DNA of 64,000 nucleotides, taken from contig NC_063265.1 in the NCBI RefSeq assembly GCF_019578655.1, forward strand, positions 11,256,501-11,320,500, read 5' to 3'. Numbering within the stretch: position 1 is the first letter of the stretch; every line of letters starts with the position of its first letter. A model generated the notes under the pieces. The model was not told the origin of the DNA, did not search any database, and saw only the letters and a list, made by a program, of their open reading frames with translations. The translations under genes were made by a program, and so were the position numbers. The DNA comes from Ricinus communis (lineage: Eukaryota > Streptophyta > Magnoliopsida > Malpighiales > Euphorbiaceae). Shown here in pieces: positions 38,314 through 53,800 of this stretch.

Positions 38314-41300
38314 TTATAGAGGCCTCAAAAGTGGATAATCTTCAAGTAGCTCACGCTCTGTTAGCGTGTCATTTTCATTTTGAGGGGTCCACAATACCTC
38401 AACTGCCTGCATGATAATCAAAGGAGATTCAGTTCAGTGGATATATATATATAACCTACAAGTCAAGATTCCACGAATATTTCTGAGCTTACAAGTACTT
38501 TGCTGCTAGGAATAGAACCGAGTTTTTGCAATGCTTCCTTTAGGTCTCCACTGCCGTTGATGGTTGGTAGTTTATGTACTCCCTCAGCAGCCACTAAGAG
38601 TGTTATCTGAAAATATGGATAATTTTTAACATTGGAATTCAAGTTGAAAAACATGGATGCCAAAGGGTCAGTTACACTTCTAGTTCTCGTGTAATATGTC
38701 TCACCCCGCTCTTGGAAAGCTAAAACCCTCATTTAAAAGAAAGCTTTGTAAGCTATCAAATAACAAGTTTCAAATACAACTACTTTGCATGTCATTCAGT
38801 ATACATGATTTTTCAAGGCTCAAACAAGTACAAAGCCGAGCCCCAAATCTAAAGATGGGAAGTAATAACCAAATATATCATGCTATAAAAAGTCTTTCAC
38901 TGCATTGCTTGTATCGACTATTAAACAACTGCAACTTCAGAGATGAAGGTTTACCACAATATATTCATTACTGAATCCACTAGCGCTTTTGCTGCTTGTG
39001 CTTTGCTTCTTTATGTTGTTTACATTAACAAGTGTCTCTTCATCAAATTTACCCCTTTCTTCAATAGAAAGTTGATTGAAACGTTTCTCGCCCTCATCCA
39101 TGCTTCGCTTCACATCCACCTGTATTGTGCATGCAAATGTTAGAGAATGTAGAAGTCTACAAAATAGGCGAATCTAATAGTGAGCAACTAAGAAAAGGTT
39201 TTAGGAGATAGCCCCTAACTTACATATGAATAACCAGAGATGCAATAATCAGGATGCCGGAGCAAAGCCAACGACGTCTCTGAAACCAAAACAAATGTAA
39301 CATGAACTCATGCTGGTTGGTTAGACAGCATAAGAGTGTCTTCTTTGTGGTTGTTTCATTAACAGGACTAGTATTGAGGTTCTATGAAATTATACTTAGG
39401 CTGATTCATTCAATGAACCATGGACTAAGAAAATTTCTATAAGATAGTCCAATAACATCATGCTCTATCTGATACATGGACAATTAACAAACACGATGTT
39501 CATTAAGTGTGTTCACAAAATGAGGTTGCTGATATAGATGGGAAGACTCAAATAAATTCAGACCACTAATGATTTCCAAACTCATTTTTTTTAGAGTACA
39601 CCATCCTTGCCTTGAGGAAAGGCTTAAGAAGAATGCCTTAAGGGATGGTCATTATGCTGGATATAATAATGACCCCATCACACACTGCCTCACCCCACCC
39701 CCCAAAGTCCAATAGAAAAGCAATATCTAGGAAAGCATTCAGGGAACAAGTCTGATGGTATTTTTTATGTGTTCCAATCTGAAGCAAGAAATGACCTTAA
39801 GCAATTGATCTTTCTTTTGGTTGTTGCGCCTTCTTATTTATCAATTGTGATTGTAGAAGCAAAATTCTGATATAGTCTACATTAATCTCCTAATAAGATG
39901 CCTTTATCCTATCAAAAGTGCACTATTCTGTTTCCCCTTTTTTGTCATGTACTTCTCACAAATATTATAACAGCTTCCTTGCCAAAACCTAAAATCGCCA
40001 CTTGAAATAGGAAATGAAATACTACTTTTCCTTCACCTCTCAATACTCACAAACACTTCTAAGTAAAAAGCTAGCCTCTTTTTACCAAGTTGTTAACGAA
40101 ATCACCAAAAGTGCCATTCTCCTACTATATATAAAATGTGCAGCATTTCAAACACAAAAGGTGATATCCGTTATAACTTAAATCCTTAAGACCTTTATGG
40201 CTCAAACATCTGAATCATAAAACTTAAAGAAGCTGGAAAACAAAGTTAAAGGAAAAAATAATCAGAAATCTCAGGAAACACTCACTGTGCTCCATATTAA
40301 CTAAACTTCACTTCTACTTCTATGAAAAGCTATACCTGTCAGAACATAGGTCAGACCCTCCGATGAGGATGTGTCTGCAACTTCTGCAATTCGATTAAGG
40401 TCCCTTTGAAGAGCTCTCCCCATGCCTAACAATCCAACCTAGGAAAAGAAAATAGTAAGGAAAATTATCATTATAGTCACGAAACAGCGTCCCTTGAATG
40501 AATAAGAGCATCATCCAGGAGAATTACAACTTATAATGGAACTATTGCAATAATGATAAACTGATAATAATCACATGGCATTAAATAAAAGTTTGTCAAA
40601 AACATTAGTAAGAATTTAGAGCAATTAGGTATACATCATCGTGCAATGAATCTTGTTTTTTCTTGTCACCTGAATTAAGAAAAATCCCTCTTTCTTTCCT
40701 CATAAGCTGAAATAATGAACTTACACAATTCAGGCTTTTAGCTTGGAGCTAAGTAAAAAGAAAAGATCACTGTATAACTTCCAGTAGCTTTCCACTTTTT
40801 CAATCCCTCTCAATCTTCCCATTTTTGAACAACTTAGTAACCCCTTACATTTTTATTTGTTTATCCATGTAATATAGTTCGTATTCCACATTTTTCCCAT
40901 ATGTGAAGTAACGGATTCACTTTCTCCCTCAACATACTACTATTATAACTATCATGCCTTCACCACATGCACACCGATGTCTTAAACCACACAGAAATGA
41001 TTCCTTTGAACTTACCTGGTCCTAATACTATACATACGCCATAATGGAAAAGTACTTGTGCACGTAAGCAATGAGATAAACCCCATGTTCAGTACCTCAA
41101 CAATCAAAATCACTGAAAGCACCAGCTGCCTCAACATCAGTCATAAATAACCTGCTTAATTAGCCAGCAATTCTTTCCACCTAAGCATCTCTAATACATT
41201 ATATAGCATAAAGCAACCATTTTGCTCAACTTACATGAACAATGAAATAAACACTGGAAACCCAAAATATCAATAGAAGAATCCAACGAATTCAAGTAAC

Positions 41301-42002
41301 AAGCAATACCTGAAGCTTAAGAACAGAAGTTTTATCAGTGGCAGTAAGTACCCCACCTTCACTCCTATCAGAAAGAAACCCTGAAACCAACATAAAAGCA
41401 GCAAAACCTGCCAAAATAAAAAACAAGCTAGACCCAGCACCCACACCAACTCCTACTGCAGGACCTACATAGAGCCCACCACCACCAAACGGCGACGGAG
41501 CATAGTACGGCACAGAGTATGAAAACCCGGGACTCGAACTTCTAGGCACCGAATAGCTTCTAGAAGACGATGAAGAAGATGAACGCGAAAAAGACCTCCC
41601 ACCCATTCTTCCACCAGAAGCAGCAAATGCAGAGTTGGGATCATACATCAATAAAGCCCCAACTAAAATCGCTGCAATTGCAGGTTTTTTAAGGAAGTTC
41701 AGGGTTCTTATAAATGTGTTGTAAATTATGTCAAATGGGTTTGTTCCTGAGGTAGAATTTGAATTACAAATTGGGACATTGCTGTTGTTTTTCAAGTGCG
41801 TTAAATGTTTATCAGTAAAAGAACACTTAAGGCTAAATTTTGTAAAGTTTCGACCTTTCATTGTCAAGGTTTGGTTATATTTAAAACCGCGACCAGATTT
41901 GAGAGGGTTAAAAGGCAGAGAGCGAGGTGGGGATAAATCAAGAAAGGGGAAGGTTTGCTTCCATTTCAATGGAGTTGATTGGAGTAAAGGAGCAGATGCC
42001 AT
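38314..42002 (-). CDS. DUF1517 chloroplast membrane protein (FLAP1-like)
   Basis: Six exons on the minus strand give about 407 residues: 41310-42002, 40336-40438, 39224-39279, 38955-39119, 38493-38606 and 38314-38406. All introns are GT-AG and frame is kept. The N-terminus is serine- and basic-rich, consistent with a plastid transit peptide. A hydrophobic segment (about 107-128, ending SAFA) may be a membrane or thylakoid-targeting region. A Gly/Ser-rich stretch with GGRMGGRSFSRSSSSSSSRS (about 130-150) and a second hydrophobic segment (about 191-210) follow. The DUF1517 core VGLLGMGRALQRDLNRIAE leads to the C-terminus. The architecture matches the conserved phototroph protein that I recall as FLAP1, linked to fluctuating-light acclimation; that functional link is from memory. 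The gene diverges from RPS24. Confidence 0.85.
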
Positions 42003-42884
42003 TGAAATTGAAGGCTCGATATTGGGTTCTTTATTAGCAAGCAGGATTGAAATCTTTACAAAGAAATTAAGAAGGAAAGGAAAGATATTTTAGTGGGATT
42101 TATGGTTGTAAAGCTAAAATGGGGTTGGATTATTTGCAGATTGAATTTGAACCTCATCTCCTCTTGATTGGCCCTTTCTTTCTATTCATGGAGGGATTCT
42201 AAATTCTGTTTGCTTTAATTACTGAAACACCCCTGGAAGTTTTAGTTATCCGTACTTTAGTCCTCACCATCTCAAAATTAATAAATATAATCCACATGAT
42301 TTGGCTACTCTTTTCTGCCTATTTTGGTCCAAATATAAAACTGATTACATTCTAATATATGAAAATTTTAACTATAACGTCATTTTTGAAATCTACCTTT
42401 ATATTTTCATTTTTTTTTCTATTAACAAAATAAATTTCTAATACTCACATACTTAACCCGATAATAAATATATCTTGAGTTCAAATCACGATGATGTAAT
42501 TAAAAAAAAAAGGAATTTCTAAACATTCACTCCAGATGTAAGTAGGATGGCTTATTTCTTATTAATCCATTATGTTCGTGGACATATATGGGCTACAGAA
42601 AAGCCCATTATTCGAGGCCTTAATATCTCATTTAACGGCCTAAAGAGTCCAGCCGGGAATAAACGACGGGTTCATAGTAAAGCCCATTCTAGAAATAATA
42701 TTTAACGGGCCCAAAATTGAGACGAGCTAGACACGCGCCGTCCAACATCGAGGCGAAAAACAAACCCTAAATATAAAAGCTAGGGTTGTATATCTCCATG
42801 ACTCTCTAACCTTGAGCTGCTGCTAGTACTGCTACTGCTACTTGTGCTATCTCCGCCTCCAAGAAATTAATCTCAGGTAAAACA
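42003..42884. promoter_or_regulatory. Divergent promoter region (DUF1517 gene / RPS24)
   Basis: About 880 bases separate the two start codons, which point away from each other. The half near RPS24 carries site II-type motifs (TGGGCY or its complement) at 42588-42594, 42602-42608, 42681-42687 and 42706-42713. A telo-box AAACCCTAA is at 42762-42770, a TATA-like ATATAAAA at 42771-42778 and a reverse TAGGGTT at 42781-42787. The site II plus telo-box pair is a known signature of plant ribosomal-protein promoters. No clear motif set was seen near the DUF1517 start. Confidence 0.75.
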
Positions 42885-44639
42885 ATGGCGGACAAGGCAG
42901 TCACTATTCGTACTAGGAAGTTCATGACCAACCGCCTCCTTTCCAGGAAGCAATTCGTAAGCCCTCTCTCTCTTTATCTGTTTCTCTCTCTTACTTTCTT
43001 TTGCTGACTGAGAAATCTTAACTGGGATTTAGAAAAGGTCTGCTTTAATTAGTTTTGTTGACAATTTGTTGTTATTGCTTGCTGTTATTCATTTGGTTTT
43101 CTCGGATATCAAACGTTATATGTTTGGAGATATCAAATGATAGGAGGTCATATTATTTAGAAGCATGTGAAGTTGCATTTTGCTTTGTATGATTAGAGGT
43201 TCAGTTTGCTTTTTTTTAGCTGTTGACTGTTGTGATAGACTGTTAGGCTTAGTATCGCCTTGGGGCCAGTGATATGAGAAAATATTTGCTACACTTAATG
43301 GATTTTAAAGAAATCCATTTGATGAATCCCATCCACCAATATCTCTGAGGCCATCAATGTAACTGGTATCATGTAATTATATTACTTCCTTAATTGATAC
43401 GTCACTTGTACAAATGTTTTGGAAGTGCTTGATTTTCGAATGCTATTGTGAATTTCGTGGTTGTAAAACTATGTTTGGAATGGTAATTTAACTAAATGAG
43501 GTGCCGTTAGTTCTGTGTGGGACCTTAAACTGTTTTGTGTAATGTAATATTATGAAACGGTGATGAATATGAAACTCAAGATGTAGGGAGTATTTTCTTG
43601 TTTTGCATTCTTAGTTTAGTCCTTTTTTCTGTGTGTTTGATTTTACTTTTTATATTTTGGGTGATGCAGATTATTGATGTTCTCCACCCTGGAAGAGCCA
43701 ATGTTTCCAAGGTATATCTTAATCTAAGTTAAGCATTTTGGAAAATTAAAATTTTTATTTGGACTCTTGTTTTTGATTTTCCATTTACTTTATTGAAGAT
43801 GCTAAAAATTTGAAAGAAATTAGGAGTTTTGGCTCATTTTGTCAATGTAGAGACAATTATTCAATTTTCTGTCAATGTTTTCTGTAAGAGTTTTAAATCC
43901 ATGTCTGAGCAGTTTAACATGAATGAAATGTTCAAGTAACTAAAGATGGTATTGCACTAGTGATTATTCAATTTTGTGCATTAAGTTTGTAATGGGAACA
44001 TCTGATCTTGACTGGGAATTGTTTTTCTTTGATCTTTTTTGGTTGATTCACCTTGTCTTGATTTCTTCTTTCTTATGTTGTGAAGGCGGAGCTAAAGGAG
44101 AAGCTATCAAGTATTTATGAGGTTAAGGATCCCAATACAATTTTTGTATTCAAGTTCAGGACCCACTTTGGTGGTGGGAAGTCCACTGGTTTTGGATTGA
44201 TTTATGATTCAGTTGAGAATGCTAAGAAGTACGAGCCCAAATACCGACTCATCAGGGTAAGCTATCTGCATCATTTTTTCTCACTTTGCTCTGCCCCTGA
44301 AATTACCTCTTTTTAGTTTTGTTTAGTTTGATAAGTCTTGTAGGTTAGGACTTGTCATGCTTGCTTGCTAATGTCTTTGTCCCTTGAATGCAGAATGGGC
44401 TTGATACTAAGATAGAGAAGTCCAGGAAGCAAATGAAAGAGCGAAAGAACAGGTCCAAGAAGGTTCGAGGAGTAAAGAAGGTAGGCTAATCTGTTCTGTA
44501 AATTGTAGTGGGTTTCTTGATGTTGACATCCTCTACTTGTTGTGATTCCTACTTCAGAACTACAGGTGATATAACACTTGATATTTTTCTTATGCAGACC
44601 AAGGCTGGTGATGCTGCCAAGGGAGGAAAGAAGAAATGA
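42885..44639 (+). CDS. RPS24: 40S ribosomal protein S24 (eS24)
   Basis: Five exons give 137 residues: 42885-42956, 43670-43711, 44086-44256, 44394-44480 and 44598-44639 (TGA). The product matches eS24 along its length: [81 protein letters not shown] and a lysine-rich tail ending AAKGGKKK. It is a component of the cytosolic small subunit, needed for pre-rRNA processing and 40S assembly. One small difference from many relatives is IIDV rather than VIDV after the first intron. The telo-box and site II promoter supports coordinate regulation with other ribosomal genes. Confidence 0.97.
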
Positions 44640-46678
44640 TTTTTAAGGCATTTTATTACGATCCTTACATGCTCATATGCACCAATGGAATTTTCTTTGG
44701 TAGTTCTCTAGCATTTAGGTAATTTTGAATGTAACCTTTTGCCGTCAGTGTGGATGTTGATGTTGATGCCACCGTTTCTTTTAATTATATGAGTTTGAGC
44801 ACTTCACAAGAGGACCAATTTTGAAATGTTGAACAGTGACAAAAAGTGGTACGTTCCAAGCTATTTCAGTCAATTCAGATACCAATTTTATTGATTTTTT
44901 TTTTCTTTTCAAATTTGTTAGTTACTTGCATCGTGGAGATTTGATATCTATCTAGGAATAGGAATGGAGAAAATTCATTGTCGTAAGAGGTGCATTGGTT
45001 TGTGGAATTGTTATAATGGGCTTGATGATTTTCTGAAAGTTGGGGGATTATGGACTTCTCCATCATCTATCATGTCTATATTACATTTGTATGACATAAA
45101 TCTCAGGGATTCTTTCAATGGAATTTGAAGGTTGAGCAATACTTGATGTGGGAGTTGAAAGTTGCAAGAGGATCTTCTATAAAGTAGACTATGGTTTAGG
45201 TTTAAGTTTACTCTTATGGAGGTATATAAAAAGTCCAAAATCTTAAGAAATGAATGAGATTTGCATTCCTTCTGCCGTTCAATAGGAATACGTATTTGAT
45301 TCGTGGTCGATGTTTGGTAGGTGCAGCGTATTATTTTCAACATTGTGTGTTTCTTTTCCAAAAGTATGGTTGGGTTTGGATTTGGGGAATACCAATTGCG
45401 GAGGAATGTTAAACCCTGAAGCAATTTAAATAGATGCCTCTTTCTCTTAACTTGGAAGCAATCAAATATAATATATTAACATCTCTTTCGTGGACAAAAT
45501 ACCATCAATATATTGAGACCAAATCCAATCTTTCCAAAATATTAATATCGCTCGGATTGGTTATGATTGTGCAGACAGATTGATGGTTTTTCTAACGTAT
45601 GCGATCATAATAATCCATGAAAAATTGTTACTTGTTTGTACTTCATACTCCATTTAAGTATTAATTTTATTTCTTAATTATAGAAGAAGAAGGGTCAAAA
45701 AAAATGGATACAAATATTTTAAAATCAGAAATTATCCTATCCAAGATGGAGAAATCTTGAAATTTGACTTTTTAATGCAAAAGATAAAACTTTCCAGTTC
45801 TCTATTCTTGAAAGGAGTGAGGTCTTAAATTCTTATCCCCCAAATATTTGGGAAGTGACTTATATTCTTACCATATTAATGTTAATTTATTGTACTTTCC
45901 ACATTATCTCACGCAAAAACAACCCCTCATTCTATGTATCTTTTTCCTTTCCAATATAAAATCTTGCTTTTAAAGTTGTCTACATAAAACAAACAATCCA
46001 TCCAAGGGGAAGGGGATAACTCAATTCCCATGTGCCAATTTCCTAATAATTATTAATTAAATAATTAATTTATAATTTAATTAAAAATATTTGACTAATC
46101 TCTAGTGTACTTTAATTGTTACTTACTCTTTTATCATTTTGAGTTTCAATTTCATTTGAAAAAAAAGTAATTAACAATCTGACATGCAATTTAATTGTAA
46201 GGGCTCTATTATCTAATATATCATTCATTTATTAAATAAATTTTTAATAATTGTATTTAAAAGTCTAATAATGAAAAGAAAAAGAAAAAGAAAGTATGGT
46301 ATGGTCGGTTCGGGATTGATCCAATTTCACACGGCTTTATTGACAAATCCATGATTTAAAAAGATTGAATTAAAGAAAAAGAAAAATAACAGACTCGAAG
46401 ATTCCAATTTGTCCCTCGCCACTTGTAAATTGAATTATAAAACTTTGACGTTCGGAATCACATGCTCTTTCGTTATCATTCTCTTCCATCTCCGATCCCA
46501 TTATAATGATAACAAAATAAGTATAATATTAATATATAAGGGAATTCGTGGACAAGTTTCATCTCCACCATCTACCGTCTTTACACCTCCTCCTTCCTTT
46601 TCTCTCTTTATCTCTTCTTCTTCTTCTTCTTCTTCTTCCTCCACCTGGTTTCTTTACTCAAAGCTCATTTCTTTGATC
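44640..46678. other. Intergenic DNA and guanosine deaminase leader
   Basis: This contains the RPS24 3' region, AT-rich non-coding DNA, and the upstream and leader region of the next gene, with a CTT microsatellite at 46614-46638. The minus-strand frame at 45011-45424 (137 codons) has no recognisable domain and I do not call it a gene. Confidence 0.5.
46614..46638. repeat. (CTT)n microsatellite in the 5' leader
   Basis: About eight CTT/TTC repeats lie 41 bases before the guanosine deaminase ATG, almost certainly within its transcribed leader. Confidence 0.85.
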
Positions 46679-48810
<2,132 letters not shown>

Positions 48811-49138
48811 TTGTTGACTGTGATGCACATTTAACCATGTATTAACTCTATTACATTGCCGATCTCCTTTGTTTTTCCTTAATGCCTTTGGTTGTTCAAG
48901 TAATAAGCATGTTTTAGGCATCTTACAGAAAATACACCATACAAGAATTTGTCTTCTCTGTGAGTATGATCCTGCACAGAAGTGGAAAGTAAGGAAGCAC
49001 CATGAAATCTTAAAAGAGTATAATAAAATCTTATTTTAATTAATTTTCAAATCCTCAGGTCATATTTGGCGTGCCATATTCCAATGTAAGTCATACTTTA
49101 TTTGATCTTGCCATTAGTGGTTGGGGCAAAAGGCAAAA

Positions 49139-49205
<67 letters not shown>

Positions 49206-50858
49206 TAGACACATATATTTTCTCAAGCTGAAAATAAAAAAATTATATTAACATTATCCAAAGTATATACTCGTTTTTTAATATATTTTTTACTTTCTAA
49301 ATAGTAAAATACATCCGGCTAATTATATATATGAGCTTGAATCGGTATTATTATATAAAAAAAGTTTAAGATACTTTTTTCAATTCAAAAAAATTTAATA
49401 ACATATGAATTGATTCTAAATTAATATGTGAAGCAGTATAAAAGAAAATAATAATAATAATAAAAATATTTCATAAATACAAACAACTTCAAAAGTCTTA
49501 GAAATATAATTATAATTATTAAGATGTTTGATACAAGTAATAAAATAAATGCATTTATAAAGAAAGAATGCATGTCCAACTAAAGTTAGTAAAACTAAAA
49601 AATGATATGCATTAAATTGGAGATAGAATCCGAACATATTATTGATTGTATTCGGCTTTATCAAATCTATAAAATAGTATCAATGATTGAGATTAGATCA
49701 AAAATAAAATTTAAAATATGTTGACCAAGTTAAAAAGACAATAAATTTGCATCAAGCTCAAATCATTTAAAATATTATATTTAATATTTTTTACTTGTTT
49801 GTATAGATCAAAACAAATAAAAATAAAATAAATTTTATTAGTATTGATACCAATTGATAAATATACAAAAGGCAGTAAAGTTCAGAACGATAAGAACTTT
49901 CTAAAGAAGTAGAGAAAAATAGCTTACTGTAATTAAATCAAAATAAATTCCTTTTTTTTTTTTTATACAAAAATTTCTTAAAAACTATTATCATATATTT
50001 AAATATAAATCACATAAATTGTTTAAATTTAACATTTCTCATTGACAATTAATTTTTTTTAAATAACATATTTTGTCTTATTATTTCATGTAACACATAT
50101 TATTTATAATGAGTCTAAAAATTTCATAAATATATCTTCTCATACTCAAACTTTAATTTTTTTTTTTAATAAACTAAGGAATAAAATCAAAGTCAAAAAC
50201 AGGATCCAACGAATTATAAAAATAAACTAATCCAAATGAAGCTCAAACTTTTCAAATCGTTTTCTACATCTCCAAGGGGAGAACACATAACAGAACTTCA
50301 ACATGGTATAAACAGCTGCATTAAAATAGATTGATAATATTTGAACACAACATGAAACAAGAAAGTTACTTTCACCACTATGTAATTTTCATTTAAATCT
50401 TTATACTAATGTATACAACTCGAGAAATGTGCTGAATAACTACAACGGACATTGTTTTACCTTTTATTCCCCTCCACTATGGGGATTCTTACATTGCTTT
50501 CTGTCCAACAACACCCTTGTACACTTGTCCCTTGGCAGTATTCACACAAGTGTAGCCACCCAAGGAAACAACAAGGGCAGACATAGGTACTTCACAGTAT
50601 GCAAGGAAACAAGAGAAGAAAAAGAAGCGAGGATGAAGAAAGGAGCAATTATTATATCATTCACCGCTATGAATACAGAACCATACTAACAAAACTCTCT
50701 TGGCAAAATTCGTCCCAGCTTGTTTCACAAATTAAAAAATTGGCAATGTAAGCTTCAGAAATCATACTCATCTTATAGATCTCACTGTTGTTTCCTTTGA
50801 AATCCTGTTATGCCATAGCCAGGAGTCACTCCAGACTCAGAACTGAAGATGCACAAAA
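48811..50858. other. Intergenic DNA between convergent genes
   Basis: Two convergent genes meet here. The stretch holds 3' ends and AT-rich non-coding DNA with a compound CT/AT microsatellite (49143-49199). No supported gene. The 86-codon frame at 50429-50689 has no known motif and probably lies in or near the SEC24 3' region. Confidence 0.55.
49143..49199. repeat. Compound (CT)n(AT)n microsatellite
   Basis: About 16 CT repeats run directly into about 13 AT repeats. Confidence 0.9.
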
Positions 50859-53800
50859 CTATGGAGACATTTTCATTTGAATTTGCCGATGGATATGCAC
50901 CAGAAATTCAACGTAGGATAGACCGCCTGTTGGAACTTTGTCCTCGATCAAATACGAGAAGAATGATATCCCTGATGATGGAACAGCAAATATTTATTGA
51001 TTCACCAACAAATTAGATATATACGCTTGGCATTTGGAAGAGAATGGTGTATATACAGTAAAGAACAATATGATCCCATCACCTAAAAGAAACCAAATTC
51101 CGTCATGGGTCTATAAAAGAAAATTTCCAAACCCCCACTAATGCACTTAAATGCTTATATTAAAATCAAGGTGGCCACATGAAAACTACAGTGAGTAACA
51201 AAGAATATCAAACTCGATATTAAACTTTAATATCAATCACAAGATGACTTTCCATATGACCCATTGGCATTTGAAAGAGAATGGTGTATATACAGTAAAG
51301 AATAGTACGATATAGTCAAACTATAAAGTTCCCAGGACCCATCACCTCATAGAAACCAAATTTCGCCATGGGTCAATAAAAGAAAATCCCCAACCCCCAC
51401 TTGGTATTAAATTTTAATATCAATCCCAAGATGACTTCCCATATGACCCATGAAGCCAAGACCATTACAAAAAGACATAGAAGAGACTTGCTTCAATTCA
51501 AGATAATAACGATATAGCAGTCTATTATGATCAAGGTTAGTCACAGAAGGATATGTGATGTTTTAAATGCAACTACTCAATGAAGCCTCTTCCTCACAGG
51601 TTATAATTTTCAAATTATGAAGTTCAATTAATGAGCAATTATGAATGTATACATGATCAAGCAGCTGAGCATACCTGAAATGATAAAATACAAGGTTCAA
51701 TAATATAGAATGCAAATAATGGGAGAGATTTTGCAACGTCTTTTGAGAAGGGGAAAGGGTTATGTGAATGAGGAAGAGAGATGGACAGATTTGTTATCTG
51801 TTTCCAATAATCTAGTTTCCTTTAATTTATTTACATGTAGTTGACTAGTAGGGCATGATTCCCTAGTCATATTTAATGGTAGGTGAACAAACTAACCTGA
51901 TGGATCTCCTTTCTTGCACAACTTAAAGCTGCAAAAAGAAATTGCATTAAATCAGGCATGATATCTTGATCGAACAAATATTTGATCTATAAAGTAAAAA
52001 CTGCCACAACAAAAACTCTCCTCACAATGAAAATAGCTAACAACAAATAAGTTATACCGTAGGTAAGAACATCTCCGGCGCCGAATCTCATTTACAACAT
52101 CATTAAACTTCTTTGATAAAGGATTGTCATATTGATGCAGCACAAACTGCGCATGGGAGAAGATACAAGTTACCAAGCTGGCAAGGATAATAACTGTGAA
52201 GGTAAATGAACCAATTTCATCTACTAGACCATTTAAATCAATTCTTCACAAAGTTCAACAAACATATAGTGATTTGAGAATCACCAGTTCCCAAACATGG
52301 ATGTTGCCAACCGCAATATCAAGGACCAGCATAGTTCATAATAGAACTACGCTCTTCTATAAATTTACCTACCTACTTTGTGGCACATAATAAAGCTACA
52401 CTCCAGAGTCATACTGGGTTACCCAATGCCTCCAGTCTAAGTCTCTAATGCAACCTCTTCCCAACAAAGACGGATAGTAGTAGGAAAAATATACACGCTT
52501 CAAAACAATGGATATATATTACCTGAGTCGGGATTCCATCAACAGAGGAAACGCCAAATAGTTGTTGCAGAACACTTGAATCTACTGAGTTCCCAATGTA
52601 TATTAAACCTTCTTGACCATTCTCAAGGAGATAAATTCCATCATCCTTCACGTGTTCACTAGAGAGTGGAAGTGCATTGGGAATAAGAGACTCATTTCCT
52701 TCCTGCCAATCAATGGAAGATTCCATTGGAATAAACACCAAATTTAATATAGCATCATAAACAAGAAATCTTGACAGTTCATGCCTGTGTATCAAGGTCA
52801 TGGATAGCTAACATCCTTGGGTGCACCAGTGGAATGGCTAGAGGAATAGAAACTGAGTTAACATAACTGATCCAAGAAGAGCGATCGTCTATTCTCCCAT
52901 CAATCCGCAATCCTATGCTTTTAATCAGTGCTGAAAAGTAAAGAAGGAACCAGAAAGATGAAAGTGGTTAATCAAAATGAGGAAATAATTTAGCTCTAAA
53001 AGGTAAAATCAAATTGAAACCCAGAGTCTTAGCTAAAACAGCTGAACAATAAGGAACAAGAAAAATGCTGGCTTCACTCAACCGGTTGACTTGTGCAACT
53101 TACCCTTTTTAAACATATCGAGTCGTCTTTGATATTTAAAATATGCCTAGTTATCTTATTGGGTATACATAGCTTATACAAAGGATTCAATTAATGAAGT
53201 GAATAGGCAGTATGAGAAAAGAACACAAAAAAATATCCCGTCATTTAAGAAATCCACATAAAATAAAATGCAGGCAAGTATTTACCAAGGGTGTAAAGAG
53301 GCAGAAGTTTCAGGGCCTCTGGCAGAATAAGTTGTCCAGATGATGATACAGTAGCACAAAATTTACGATATGAAAGCAAAATGTTTATACAAAAATTTGT
53401 AACTTGTTCCCGGACATGCAATGGAGGGGCAGAAGGAATTTCGTTTGCCGCTACAAAGAAATGTGAAATTAAAGAAAAATGTCAGTCGCCTGTAAATCAA
53501 AACAATATTGATACCATGATCTCTAAGAGATTCTAAAAAAGAATTAATCAACCATAATGAAGGTAGCAAACAAATGCAGATTGGCCAAAGTGTGGTTGGC
53601 AAGCATAGCATATTAGCTTTTAGATGTAAATGAGATAAATGATAGAAGAAACTTAGAGATTGGAAAAATAAGTGCATTTGAGAATCCCAATTGCAGAAGC
53701 TGTAAGACCAAGAAAACAAACAAAAACACATGACACATACCTTGCTTCAAAAAGCATACAAATTGAGTGTCCAAGTCGGCCATACGGAACAAATTACTTA

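Noticed and set aside
41728..42093. 121-codon plus-strand frame opposite exon 1 of the DUF1517 gene
   Set aside because: It is the antisense shadow of a well-supported coding exon.
43315..43350. Box C/D snoRNA-like TGATGA...CTGA in the first RPS24 intron
   Set aside because: The motif spacing is too short for a C/D snoRNA and no terminal stem or guide stretch is evident.
45011..45424. 137-codon minus-strand frame downstream of RPS24
   Set aside because: No known domain, low-quality composition, and it overlaps another chance frame on the same strand.
52445..52801. 118-codon minus-strand frame starting at an ATG
   Set aside because: It reads exon 20 out of frame and then runs through the GC-AG intron into exon 21; only the exon 21 part is real protein.
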